64,000 bases of DNA from an uncultured Selenomonadales bacterium (GTDB lineage Bacteria > Bacillota > Negativicutes > DSM-1736 > Dendrosporobacteraceae). Positions 18,335 through 25,624 of the stretch are shown piece by piece. The notes under the pieces are model-generated. The model saw only the letters and a program-made list of their open reading frames with translations, was not told the DNA's origin and made no database searches. Positions within the stretch are counted from its first letter, which is position 1; each line of letters begins with the position of its first letter. The stretch spans positions 33,759 to 97,758 of the forward strand of contig CAMJML010000012.1 of assembly GCA_946407015.1 (NCBI GenBank), read 5' to 3'. The position numbers and the translations under genes were made by a program.

Positions 18335-18670
18335 ATGCGGATTGAAGAATTGCTAAAACAACTGCCGGTTACGGTAGCCGGTGACTATTTTGATCCAGCG
18401 GTTACAGTAGCTGGCGGATATGTATCTGATCTCTTAAGTCATGTTATGGGGCAAGCCAAAGCGGGAAATGTTTGGGTGACGATGCAGGGACATCAGAATA
18501 TTGCGGCTGTTGCGTCTTTAGTCGGAATTGCAGTGATTATTATTGCGGGCGGCATACAGCCGGATACGGAGACGCTTCAAAAAGCCGACCAGGAAAGAAT
18601 CGTCATCTTGACAACAAAATTGACCGCCTACGAAGTGGTTGGCCGGTTATACCAGCTAGGAATTTGTTAG
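18335..18670 (+). CDS. Second DRTGG-domain protein
   Basis: 111 aa and almost exactly one DRTGG domain: MRIEELLKQLPVTVAGD, GGYVSDLLSHVMGQA, VWVTMQGHQNIAAVASLVGIAVIIIAGG and the ending AYEVVGRLYQLGI. The ending matches YEACGRLYF of the gene at 16155, so the two are paralogues within one locus. It starts 13 bases after the hydrogenase-like gene behind GAGAGGGG and ends 5 bases before the PHP gene. Relatives commonly flank Fe-hydrogenase genes in Clostridia. Molecular role is unknown. Confidence 0.78.
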   Translation: MRIEELLKQLPVTVAGDYFDPAVTVAGGYVSDLLSHVMGQAKAGNVWVTMQGHQNIAAVASLVGIAVIIIAGGIQPDTETLQKADQERIVILTTKLTAYEVVGRLYQLGIC

Positions 18671-18674
18671 GGAA

Positions 18675-19415
18675 ATGAGAGAGTTCTTAACCGATCTTCA
18701 TATTCATACCGCTTTGTCCCCCTGTGCTGCTGAGGCTATGACACCGGCCAATATTATTGCCTGTGCCCAACTAAGCGGGTTAGATATTATTGCGATCACC
18801 GATCATAATGCCAGTGATAACGTTGCAGCCGTAATGGAAGCTGCCAAGGGCACAACATTAACCGTCTTTCCAGGGATGGAGATAGAAACCCGGGAAGAAA
18901 TTCACCTGATCGTATTATTTGGTGGGCTGGAAGAAATGAGCCAATGGGAACACACGATCAGGGAGTACCGCCCCAGACGGCTGAATGACGAACAAAAATT
19001 CGGCCCGCAATATATCATGAATGCAGCGGGAAACATTACAGGGATTAAGCCTGAAATGCTATTAATGCCGTTAAATTGTTCGCTAGGATATGTGACCCGG
19101 CAAGTGAGGCTGTTGGGTGGTCTTTGTATTGCCAGTCATGTGGACAGACCGGCTTATAGTATTCTCTCACAACTGGGTTTCATCCCAGCCGAGCTTCAGT
19201 TGGATGCGGTTGAAATTTCCCGGAGGGTAAAGGGCGATCCATTATGGAAGACGAACACGAAGTTTTGCGGCTTGACTGTTGTAACCGCATCAGATGCCCA
19301 CACGCTTGAGGACCTGCTGGAGGGACCTAGGACAAAATTCGTATTGGAAGCGCCCACCGTTGCTGAATTGCGCAAGGCTTTGTATGATCAGGAATTCAGG
19401 AAAGTATTATTTTAA
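18675..19415 (+). CDS. PHP-domain metal-dependent phosphoesterase
   Basis: 246 aa PHP-fold protein of the kind that hydrolyses phosphate esters with two or three metal ions. Metal ligands are visible in order: DLHIHTALSPCA near the start, IAITDHNASDN, GMEIETREEIH, SHVDRPAYSI and SDAHTLEDL. Length is typical of stand-alone PHP proteins (TrpH-like). It may release nucleotide 3'-phosphates or act on a signalling nucleotide, but the substrate is not shown. The ATG lies 4 bases after the preceding stop; the Shine-Dalgarno is weak (AGGGAA). Its conserved place in hydrogenase loci suggests a regulatory or repair job. Confidence 0.85.
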   Translation: MREFLTDLHIHTALSPCAAEAMTPANIIACAQLSGLDIIAITDHNASDNVAAVMEAAKGTTLTVFPGMEIETREEIHLIVLFGGLEEMSQWEHTIREYRPRRLNDEQKFGPQYIMNAAGNITGIKPEMLLMPLNCSLGYVTRQVRLLGGLCIASHVDRPAYSILSQLGFIPAELQLDAVEISRRVKGDPLWKTNTKFCGLTVVTASDAHTLEDLLEGPRTKFVLEAPTVAELRKALYDQEFRKVLF

Positions 19416-19452
19416 TACCTGGTTTTCTCATAGGTATAAAGGAGGAGCACTG

Positions 19453-19950
19453 ATGGATAAAAGTGAACAGAAACACTGCTGTGGGTGCAAAGGCGAAAAC
19501 TCATTTACGCAGCTGGATCAAATCTTGGAAAAGTATCGTGAAATTCATGGAGCCCTTATTCCCGTTCTGCAGGAAACACAAAATGCTTATGGATACTTAT
19601 CCAAAGAGGCCCTTGAGTATATTGCCAATAACATGCAAATCCCTGTCAGCCAAATTTATGGTGTCGTTACTTTTTACTCTCAGTTTCATTTGAATCCACG
19701 CGGCAAGAATATTATCCGGGTTTGCCAGGGGACGGCCTGTCATGTCCGGGGGGCAAAACTGATTTTAAAAGCTTTGGAAGACGCTTTAAATATTCAGGCC
19801 GGTCAAACGACGGATGATCTGAAGTTTACCTTGGAGACCGTGGCCTGTATTGGGGCATGTGGTCTGGCTCCGGTCATGATGGTGAATGATGATACGCATG
19901 GACGGCTAACGCCGCAAATCGTTACCGATATTCTTAAAAAATACCAATAG
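19453..19950 (+). CDS. hydC: HydC: NuoE-like [2Fe-2S] subunit of NAD-linked [FeFe]-hydrogenase
   Basis: 165 aa thioredoxin-like [2Fe-2S] protein of the NuoE/HydC family. The first Cys pair is in CQGTACHVRGA and the second in CIGACGLAP. ALIPVLQETQNAYGYLS and VYGVVTFYSQFHLNPRGKN are typical of the family. A long open frame upstream to 19294 is a shadow; AAAGGAGGAGCAC points to ATG 19453. It carries an unusual N-terminal KHCCGCKG (two adjacent cysteines plus one) before the usual helix. Partner of HydB and HydA; together they couple NADH and ferredoxin to H2, most likely by electron bifurcation. Confidence 0.92.
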   Translation: MDKSEQKHCCGCKGENSFTQLDQILEKYREIHGALIPVLQETQNAYGYLSKEALEYIANNMQIPVSQIYGVVTFYSQFHLNPRGKNIIRVCQGTACHVRGAKLILKALEDALNIQAGQTTDDLKFTLETVACIGACGLAPVMMVNDDTHGRLTPQIVTDILKKYQ

Positions 19951-19952
19951 CC

Positions 19953-20516
19953 ATGCGGGAATTATCTTTGCATATCCTAGACTTACTCCAAAATTCAATC
20001 GAAGCCGGAGCAACCAGAATTGTCTTGAGAATTGAGGAGAATCCTGCTCAAGACCGCTTCGCTATATTCATTGAGGATAATGGCTGCGGTATGGATGCAG
20101 ATATGCTGAAAAAGGTGCTAGATCCTTTTGTCACAACAAAAAAAACACGCCATGTTGGCTTGGGATTATCCCTTATCCAGATGTCGACGAGCCGGTGTGA
20201 CGGCTATTTGCAGATTGACTCTACCCCTTTGGTTGGTACTGCAGTGAAAGTGGTTTATCGCTATCATCACCTTGACCGGCCCCCCTTAGGACAAATCAGT
20301 TCCACTGTTCGTTTGATGATCATCGCCAATCCTGAGCTGGATTTTCATTATATTCATCGGGTTAATGACCGAATTTTTTCGATTGCGACCCGGGAGCTTA
20401 TTACAAGATTAGGGGATATTTCTTTATGTCATCCTGAAGTGATTGGCTGGATTACGGAGTGGATTACAGACGGTATCACCCGATTATATGGAGGTGCTTG
20501 CAATGAAAACGATTGA
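19953..20516 (+). CDS. HATPase-domain ATP-binding protein
   Basis: 187 aa. The N-terminal 100 residues are a GHKL ATPase: N-box LLQNSIEAGAT, G1 box IEDNGCGMDA, G2 box HVGLGLSLIQMS. The C-terminal 70 residues (HHLDRPPLGQISSTVRLMII and following) resemble nothing I know. There is no histidine phosphoacceptor domain and no membrane segment. It is wedged between hydC and the [2Fe-2S] gene, with 2-base and 14-base junctions, so it is cotranslated with hydrogenase subunits. It may act as a kinase or an ATP-dependent switch; this is the second HATPase in the locus. Confidence 0.8.
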   Translation: MRELSLHILDLLQNSIEAGATRIVLRIEENPAQDRFAIFIEDNGCGMDADMLKKVLDPFVTTKKTRHVGLGLSLIQMSTSRCDGYLQIDSTPLVGTAVKVVYRYHHLDRPPLGQISSTVRLMIIANPELDFHYIHRVNDRIFSIATRELITRLGDISLCHPEVIGWITEWITDGITRLYGGACNEND

Positions 20517-20868
20517 GGATTTAAAGAAATTGCGGGAAAAAGTTCAAGCGCAGACTGATTTGCGCCACGCAACCGGGACTCAAATCATTGTAGGAATGGG
20601 AACCTGTGGGATTGCTGCGGGTGCACGTGAAGTCATGTCTGCTTTACTTGATGAAATTGCGAAGCGTAAGCTGCAAAACGTATTTGTCCGGCAAACGGGC
20701 TGTATTGGGCTGTGTGAAAAAGAAGTACTGGTGGATGTTGTTCGACCTGGTGAACCCAGAATTTCCTATGGCAATGTGACCCCTAAGGATGTGCCGGTCA
20801 TGATTGCAGAACACGTTGTGAACGGACGAATTATCGAAGCACTGGTTGTTGGGAAGTTTACCGAATAG
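20503..20868 (+). CDS. Small [2Fe-2S] ferredoxin-like (NuoE C-terminal type) protein
   Basis: 121 aa thioredoxin-fold [2Fe-2S] protein. The pattern is GMGTCGIAAGAREV ... RQTGCIGLCEKEVLV, four cysteines in two pairs as in the NuoE/HydB N-terminal domain. GGAGGTGCTTGCA precedes ATG 20503; the longer frame from 20443 is not used. It overlaps the HATPase gene by 14 bases and precedes hydB, whose own N-terminus carries the same domain. It probably shuttles electrons within, or to, the hydrogenase complex. Similar genes occur beside hydABC in many Clostridia. Confidence 0.85.
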   Translation: MKTIEDLKKLREKVQAQTDLRHATGTQIIVGMGTCGIAAGAREVMSALLDEIAKRKLQNVFVRQTGCIGLCEKEVLVDVVRPGEPRISYGNVTPKDVPVMIAEHVVNGRIIEALVVGKFTE

Positions 20869-20892
20869 GGATGTAAGTGGGAGGGGACTAAT

Positions 20893-22683
20893 ATGGAACA
20901 TGTAAGAGGACATGTCCTGATTTGTGCCGGCACTGGCTGTGTGTCGTCAGGATCAAAAAAGGTCTATGCCGCACTGTGCGAGCAATTGGCGCGAAAAGGG
21001 CTGGAACAAGAAATTAAAGTCATTGAAACTGGCTGTCATGGATTTTGTGAAATGGGGCCATTGATGATTGTATATCCCGAAGGAGTCTTTTATGTAAGAG
21101 TCCAGGAAGAAGATGTACACGACATTGTCGAAGAACATTTATATAAAGGCCGCATTGTTGAGCGGTTGCTATATAAAGAACCTGTGTCCATGGAGAAAAT
21201 ACCCAATTACAGTGATATCGGGTTCTATAAAAAACAAATGCGGATGGTTTTGGCGAACTGCGGTCATATTGATCCCGAAAATATTGATGAATATATTGCT
21301 GTAGGCGGCTACGAGGCTTTAGCAAAGGCTTTGCATGAATTTACACCCGAGCTGGTTGTGGAGGAAGTAAAAAAATCCGGTTTGCGCGGGCGCGGCGGCG
21401 GTGGTTTCCCAACCGGCATGAAGTGGGGATTTACCCGAGGTGCTGCTGGGGATAAAAAATACGTTGTTTGCAATGCCGATGAAGGGGACCCGGGGGCGTT
21501 TATGGATCGCAGTGTATTAGAGGGCGATCCTCACCGGGTCATTGAGGGAATGGCGATATGCGGTTATGCGATTGGTGCTGATGAAGGCTATATTTATGTC
21601 CGTGCTGAATATCCGCTGGCAATCAAACGTTTGAAAATTGCCATTCAGCAGGCTGAAGACATCGGACTGCTTGGCGAGAATTTATTTGGAACACATTTTA
21701 ACTTCCGCATCAAAATTAAAGAAGGTGCCGGTGCCTTTGTTTGTGGTGAAGAGACGGCTCTGCTTGCCTCTATTGAAGGCCGGCGCGGTATGCCGAGACC
21801 CCGGCCTCCCTTTCCGGCAGTTTCCGGCCTGTGGGGAAAGCCTACAAATATTAATAATGTAGAAACTTTTGCTAATGTTCCGCAAATTATTAGCAAGGGA
21901 GCTAAGTGGTATGCAGCCATTGGTACCGAGCGCAGTAAAGGGACCAAAGTTTTTGCGCTGACCGGGAAGATTAATCATACAGGTCTCGCTGAAGTTCCGA
22001 TGGGGATTTCAATGCGGGAAATTATCTATGATATTGGCGGCGGCATTCCAAATGGAAAGCGTTTTAAAGCAGTACAAATTGGTGGACCGTCAGGCGGCTG
22101 TTTGCCCGAGGCCTTGCTTGATTTGCCGGTTGACTATGATTCGCTGATTGAGGTTGGGGCTATGATGGGATCAGGCGGCTTAGTCGTGATGGATGAGACG
22201 ACCTGTATGGTGGATGTAGCGAAGTTTTTTCTGAATTTTACTCAGTCAGAATCCTGTGGGAAATGCACGCCTTGCCGGGAAGGTACTAAAAGAATGCTGG
22301 AAATCTTAACGCGTATTACCGATGGTACCGGCCGCCAGGGCGATATTGAACTGCTTCAGGATATGGCCAAAAATATTAAAGCAACAGCTTTATGCGGGTT
22401 AGGCCAAACCGCTCCAAATCCGGTATTAAGCACAATAAAATATTTCCGGGATGAATATGTAGCCCATATTCATGATAAGAAATGTCCGGCTGGAGCCTGT
22501 AGCAAACTTGCGGTAATTTCTATTTTAGATACCTGTAAAGGCTGCAGCCTGTGTAAAAAGGTTTGCCCAGTTGGCGCTATCAGTGGTGAGGTGAAGGCCA
22601 AACATTCCATTGATGCTCAAAAATGTATCAAGTGCGGCGCTTGTCTTGCAAAATGTCCGTTTAAATCCATTATCAATCAATAA
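20893..22683 (+). CDS. hydB: HydB: NuoF-like NADH-binding subunit of [FeFe]-hydrogenase
   Basis: 596 aa, the flavin- and NAD-binding subunit. The order is an N-terminal [2Fe-2S] thioredoxin-like domain (CAGTGCVSSGS and GCHGFCEMGP, residues 1-90), then the NuoF core with the NADH/FMN loop GRGGGGFPTGMKWGF (about 160-175). The NuoF [4Fe-4S] site is SCGKCTPCREGTKR (about 451-465). The C-terminus adds two [4Fe-4S] clusters, CKGCSLCKKVCP and CIKCGACLAKCP. This matches HydB of the trimeric NADH/ferredoxin hydrogenases. GGGAGGGGACTAAT precedes the ATG. Confidence 0.96.
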   Translation: MEHVRGHVLICAGTGCVSSGSKKVYAALCEQLARKGLEQEIKVIETGCHGFCEMGPLMIVYPEGVFYVRVQEEDVHDIVEEHLYKGRIVERLLYKEPVSMEKIPNYSDIGFYKKQMRMVLANCGHIDPENIDEYIAVGGYEALAKALHEFTPELVVEEVKKSGLRGRGGGGFPTGMKWGFTRGAAGDKKYVVCNADEGDPGAFMDRSVLEGDPHRVIEGMAICGYAIGADEGYIYVRAEYPLAIKRLKIAIQQAEDIGLLGENLFGTHFNFRIKIKEGAGAFVCGEETALLASIEGRRGMPRPRPPFPAVSGLWGKPTNINNVETFANVPQIISKGAKWYAAIGTERSKGTKVFALTGKINHTGLAEVPMGISMREIIYDIGGGIPNGKRFKAVQIGGPSGGCLPEALLDLPVDYDSLIEVGAMMGSGGLVVMDETTCMVDVAKFFLNFTQSESCGKCTPCREGTKRMLEILTRITDGTGRQGDIELLQDMAKNIKATALCGLGQTAPNPVLSTIKYFRDEYVAHIHDKKCPAGACSKLAVISILDTCKGCSLCKKVCPVGAISGEVKAKHSIDAQKCIKCGACLAKCPFKSIINQ

Positions 22684-22713
22684 CTGATTGGCGCTAAAAG
22701 GAGAGTGAGCGAA

Positions 22714-24438
22714 TTGAAAATGGTGAATATTTTAATTGATGGCCAAAAGCTGCAAGTGCCGAACACAGCTACCGTTTTAGAAGCGGCGCAACATGCCGGA
22801 GTAAAAATACCAACACTTTGTTACCATCCGGAACTCCGTCCTGAAGGAAATTGCCGGGTATGCATGGTAGAGATAGCGGGTGCACGTTCATTGGTTGCTT
22901 CCTGTGTTTATCCTGTCAGTGAGGGCATGGTCATCCGCACGAATACCGAGGCTGTCCGAGCGGCTCGTAAAACCGTGGTCGAGTTACTGTTGGCCAATCA
23001 TCCGCAGGACTGTCTAAGTTGTCAGCGCAATCTAAATTGTGAATTGCAATCCATCGCAGCCGATTTGGGCATTCGTCAAGTGCGTTTTGACGGTGAAAAA
23101 AAGAGTCATCCGCTGGATAATCATAATCCGTCGATTGTCAGAGATCAAAATAAATGTATTTTATGCGGACGCTGTATTCGGGCGTGTAGCGAGCGGCAAG
23201 GGGTCCACGTATACAGTTTTGCCAACCGTGGTTTTGACACCGTTGTAGTTCCCGCTTTTAATCAAGGATTGCATGAGGTTGCCTGCACTTATTGTGGACA
23301 ATGTGCCAGTGTTTGCCCAACTGCCGCTATTGTCGTCAAGGATGATACGGCCAAAGTATGGCGTGAACTTGCTAAGCCTGAAAAGCACGTGATTGTTCAA
23401 ACCGCCCCGGCTGTGCGGGTAGCTTTGGGTGAAGAACTGGGCATGGAACCAGGCTCGATTGTAACCGGGAAAATGGTAGCTGCGATCCGCAAGCTTGGCT
23501 TTAAGCGGGTTTTTGATACAAACTTTGCCGCCGATGTCACCATTATGGAAGAAGGGGCAGAGCTTCTCGAACGGTTGAAGCATGGCGGCAAACTACCGAT
23601 GATTACATCCTGCAGCCCGGGATGGGTGAATTTTGCTGAGCTTGTTTATCCTGATTTATTGGATCATCTTTCAACGGCCAAATCACCACAGCAAATTTTT
23701 GGCGCACTGGCTAAAACGTATTATGCTGAAAAGATGGGCCTTGAGGCGAAAGATATTGTATCGGTTTCCATTATGCCTTGCACAGCAAAGAAAGCCGAAG
23801 CCGCCCGTGAAGAAATGAAGGCCAGTGGTTTCCGGGATGTTGATTATGTGCTGACAACGCAGGAGCTTGGAGCCATGATTCGCGAAGCAGGCATTGATTT
23901 TAACACCCTGCAGCCTGAAGAATATGATGCGCCGATGGGGATCGCTACCGGAGCGGCTGTTATTTTTGGAGCAACCGGAGGCGTAATGGAAGCGGCGCTG
24001 CGGACTGTTTCGGAATTGATAACCGGTCAGGAGCTTGCTTGTGTGGATTTTCATGCTGTCCGTGGATTAAAAGGGATAAAAGAAGCGGAGGTGCCTATTG
24101 GAGATAGTACTGTTAAGGTGGCTATTGCCCACACGCTCCAACATGCACGGACCTTATTAGAACAAATTAGACAAGGAAAATCGGAGTATCATTTTATTGA
24201 AATTATGGCTTGTCCAGGCGGCTGTATTGGTGGTGGTGGCCAACCGGTTTCAAGTTGTGCCGATATCCGCGAGAAGAGACGGCTTGCCATTTATGAATGC
24301 GATCAATGTGCTGGTGTACGGAAATCGCACCTTAATCCGGCTGTTATTGAACTTTATGAGAGCTGGCTGGGCAAGGCATTAGGAGAAAAATCCCACCAGC
24401 TTTTACATACCCACTATCAACCGCAAGATCGTTGCTAA
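22714..24438 (+). CDS. hydA: HydA: catalytic subunit of NAD/ferredoxin-linked [FeFe]-hydrogenase
   Basis: 574 aa. The N-terminal [2Fe-2S] domain has Cys 36/47/50/64. It is followed by a His/3-Cys cluster segment (HPQDCLSCQRNLNC) and two [4Fe-4S] motifs (CILCGRCIRACS and CTYCGQCASVCP). The H-cluster domain then contains TSCSPGW, MPCTAKKAEA and MACPGGCIGGGG. The C-terminal small-subunit-like tail (PAVIELYESWLG) wraps the H-cluster in homologues. L1 has a single cysteine followed by Ser, as I recall for HndD-type enzymes. I chose TTG 22714, 11 bases after AAGGAG, over GTG 22705, which is too close. The HydE/F/G maturases needed are not in the window. Confidence 0.96.
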   Translation: MKMVNILIDGQKLQVPNTATVLEAAQHAGVKIPTLCYHPELRPEGNCRVCMVEIAGARSLVASCVYPVSEGMVIRTNTEAVRAARKTVVELLLANHPQDCLSCQRNLNCELQSIAADLGIRQVRFDGEKKSHPLDNHNPSIVRDQNKCILCGRCIRACSERQGVHVYSFANRGFDTVVVPAFNQGLHEVACTYCGQCASVCPTAAIVVKDDTAKVWRELAKPEKHVIVQTAPAVRVALGEELGMEPGSIVTGKMVAAIRKLGFKRVFDTNFAADVTIMEEGAELLERLKHGGKLPMITSCSPGWVNFAELVYPDLLDHLSTAKSPQQIFGALAKTYYAEKMGLEAKDIVSVSIMPCTAKKAEAAREEMKASGFRDVDYVLTTQELGAMIREAGIDFNTLQPEEYDAPMGIATGAAVIFGATGGVMEAALRTVSELITGQELACVDFHAVRGLKGIKEAEVPIGDSTVKVAIAHTLQHARTLLEQIRQGKSEYHFIEIMACPGGCIGGGGQPVSSCADIREKRRLAIYECDQCAGVRKSHLNPAVIELYESWLGKALGEKSHQLLHTHYQPQDRC

Positions 24439-24603
24439 GATTCTTCAGAATGATGCATAGATTTAATTTATTTACGGAAATATATTAAAAATAGCGGCAA
24501 ACTGAGGTTTAATGGCAGGATTTTGAATAATTATTACGAATATTTTAATGGTTGACATATTAGTTACTGTCTACTGCTACTATTGTTTGAGGAGGCTTGG
24601 CAG

Positions 24604-25251
24604 TTGAAAGACCATATTATTATTTCAAAGGCTACCATTGACCGCCTGCCACTGTACTTTCGCACACTGCGCCTTAGCCAGGAAGAGGGAATTGATATCA
24701 TATCTTCCGAGGAATTAGGACAGCGTTTGGGGGTTACACCGGAGCAAATCCGCAAAGATTTAGCATCTTTCGGTCAATTTGGCAAAAAAGGTGTAGGCTA
24801 TTATGTGCGCGAGCTAATTCGAAATATTGGTGAAATACTGGGGCTGCACTATCATTGGAATATTGCTGTGATCGGTATTGGACATCTCGGTTCGGCACTG
24901 GCGAACTATCAGAACTTCATGTCACTGGGATTTAATTTAGTCGCTTTGTTTGATGCTGATCCTGAGATTGTTGGCAAACATATCAACGGGGTGGTTGTTG
25001 AGAGCGTTGACAGAATGGCTGAAGTTATCCAGGAACGGAATGTTCATATCGGCATTATTGCCGTTCCGGCTGTTTTCGCCCAGGAAGTTGCAGATAACCT
25101 GGTTGTTGCCGGGATTGCCGGGATTTGGAATTTTGCTCCGATTAAGATTAATGTACCGGATAAAATTCGGGTGGTGAATGAAGATTTGTCGGTCGGCTTG
25201 AGCAGTTTATCTTACCATCTGTCTCGAAATTTGGTTAAAAACAACGATTAA
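24604..25251 (+). CDS. rex: Redox-sensing transcriptional repressor Rex
   Basis: 215 aa. The N-terminal winged helix (about residues 1-80, ending QLRVT-like QRLGVTPEQIRKDLASFGQFGKKGVGY) binds DNA. The C-terminal Rossmann domain with GIGHLGSALANY binds NADH/NAD+. High NADH releases Rex from operators upstream of fermentative genes. TTG 24604 is 8 bases after GAGGAGG; an earlier TTG at 24583 lies upstream of that site. A TTGACA at 24552-24557 precedes it, but no -10 at normal spacing is clear. Placed between the hydrogenase operon and the propionate operon, it is well positioned to control both. Confidence 0.95.
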   Translation: MKDHIIISKATIDRLPLYFRTLRLSQEEGIDIISSEELGQRLGVTPEQIRKDLASFGQFGKKGVGYYVRELIRNIGEILGLHYHWNIAVIGIGHLGSALANYQNFMSLGFNLVALFDADPEIVGKHINGVVVESVDRMAEVIQERNVHIGIIAVPAVFAQEVADNLVVAGIAGIWNFAPIKINVPDKIRVVNEDLSVGLSSLSYHLSRNLVKNND

Positions 25252-25317
25252 TCTTATCATTTCCAAAATTTTTAGCAGGAATTTGCAAATTTATCGAGAA
25301 ACTACATAGATGTGCGA

Positions 25318-25335
25318 TTGAACAAAATTTCACAA
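25318..25335. promoter_or_regulatory. Candidate Rex operator (one good half-site)
   Basis: TTGAACAAAATTTCACAA has the 18-base length of Rex sites. The right half TTCACAA matches the TTnACAA consensus fully; the left half TTGAACA matches at four of seven positions. It lies 67 bases after rex and 290 bases before the CoA transferase gene. Confidence 0.45.
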
Positions 25336-25397
25336 CTGAGATAAAGCAGGAGTTTAAGACTTAAATGAATAGTTGTATTGAAAATTTAAGTTAAAAA

Positions 25398-25437
25398 CAG
25401 TACCGTCAATTGGCGGATCAAGCCATTGACGGTACTG
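25398..25437. repeat. Strong intergenic inverted repeat
   Basis: CAGTACCGTCAA and TTGACGGTACTG pair perfectly over 12 bp, and TGGC/GCCA extends the stem after a single-base bulge. No T run follows, so it is not a normal terminator. Confidence 0.75.
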
Positions 25438-25624
25438 CTATGCAATAAATGTCTTATTGGTGCTCTTGGTTATTTTGCTAGAAAGTTATTCATTAGGTTT
25501 TAGGCTTGCACCAATTTGCTGCAATGCGAGGTGACTTTATCGATTTATAAATTTTGTACATCGTAATTTTATTTAGCGAAATGGCCAACCTTTTCGTTGA
25601 CCTAGCAAGGAGGAAAAAGTTCTA

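Larger units (their letters stand above)
25252..25624 (+). other. 373-base intergenic region between rex and the propionate operon
   Basis: No gene is seen. It is A+T-rich and contains a Rex-operator-like 18-mer at 25318-25335 and a strong hairpin at 25398-25437. The final CAAGGAGGAAAAAG is the ribosome-binding site of the CoA transferase. I could not identify a convincing sigma-A promoter with both boxes, although the operon must start somewhere here. Confidence 0.6.
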
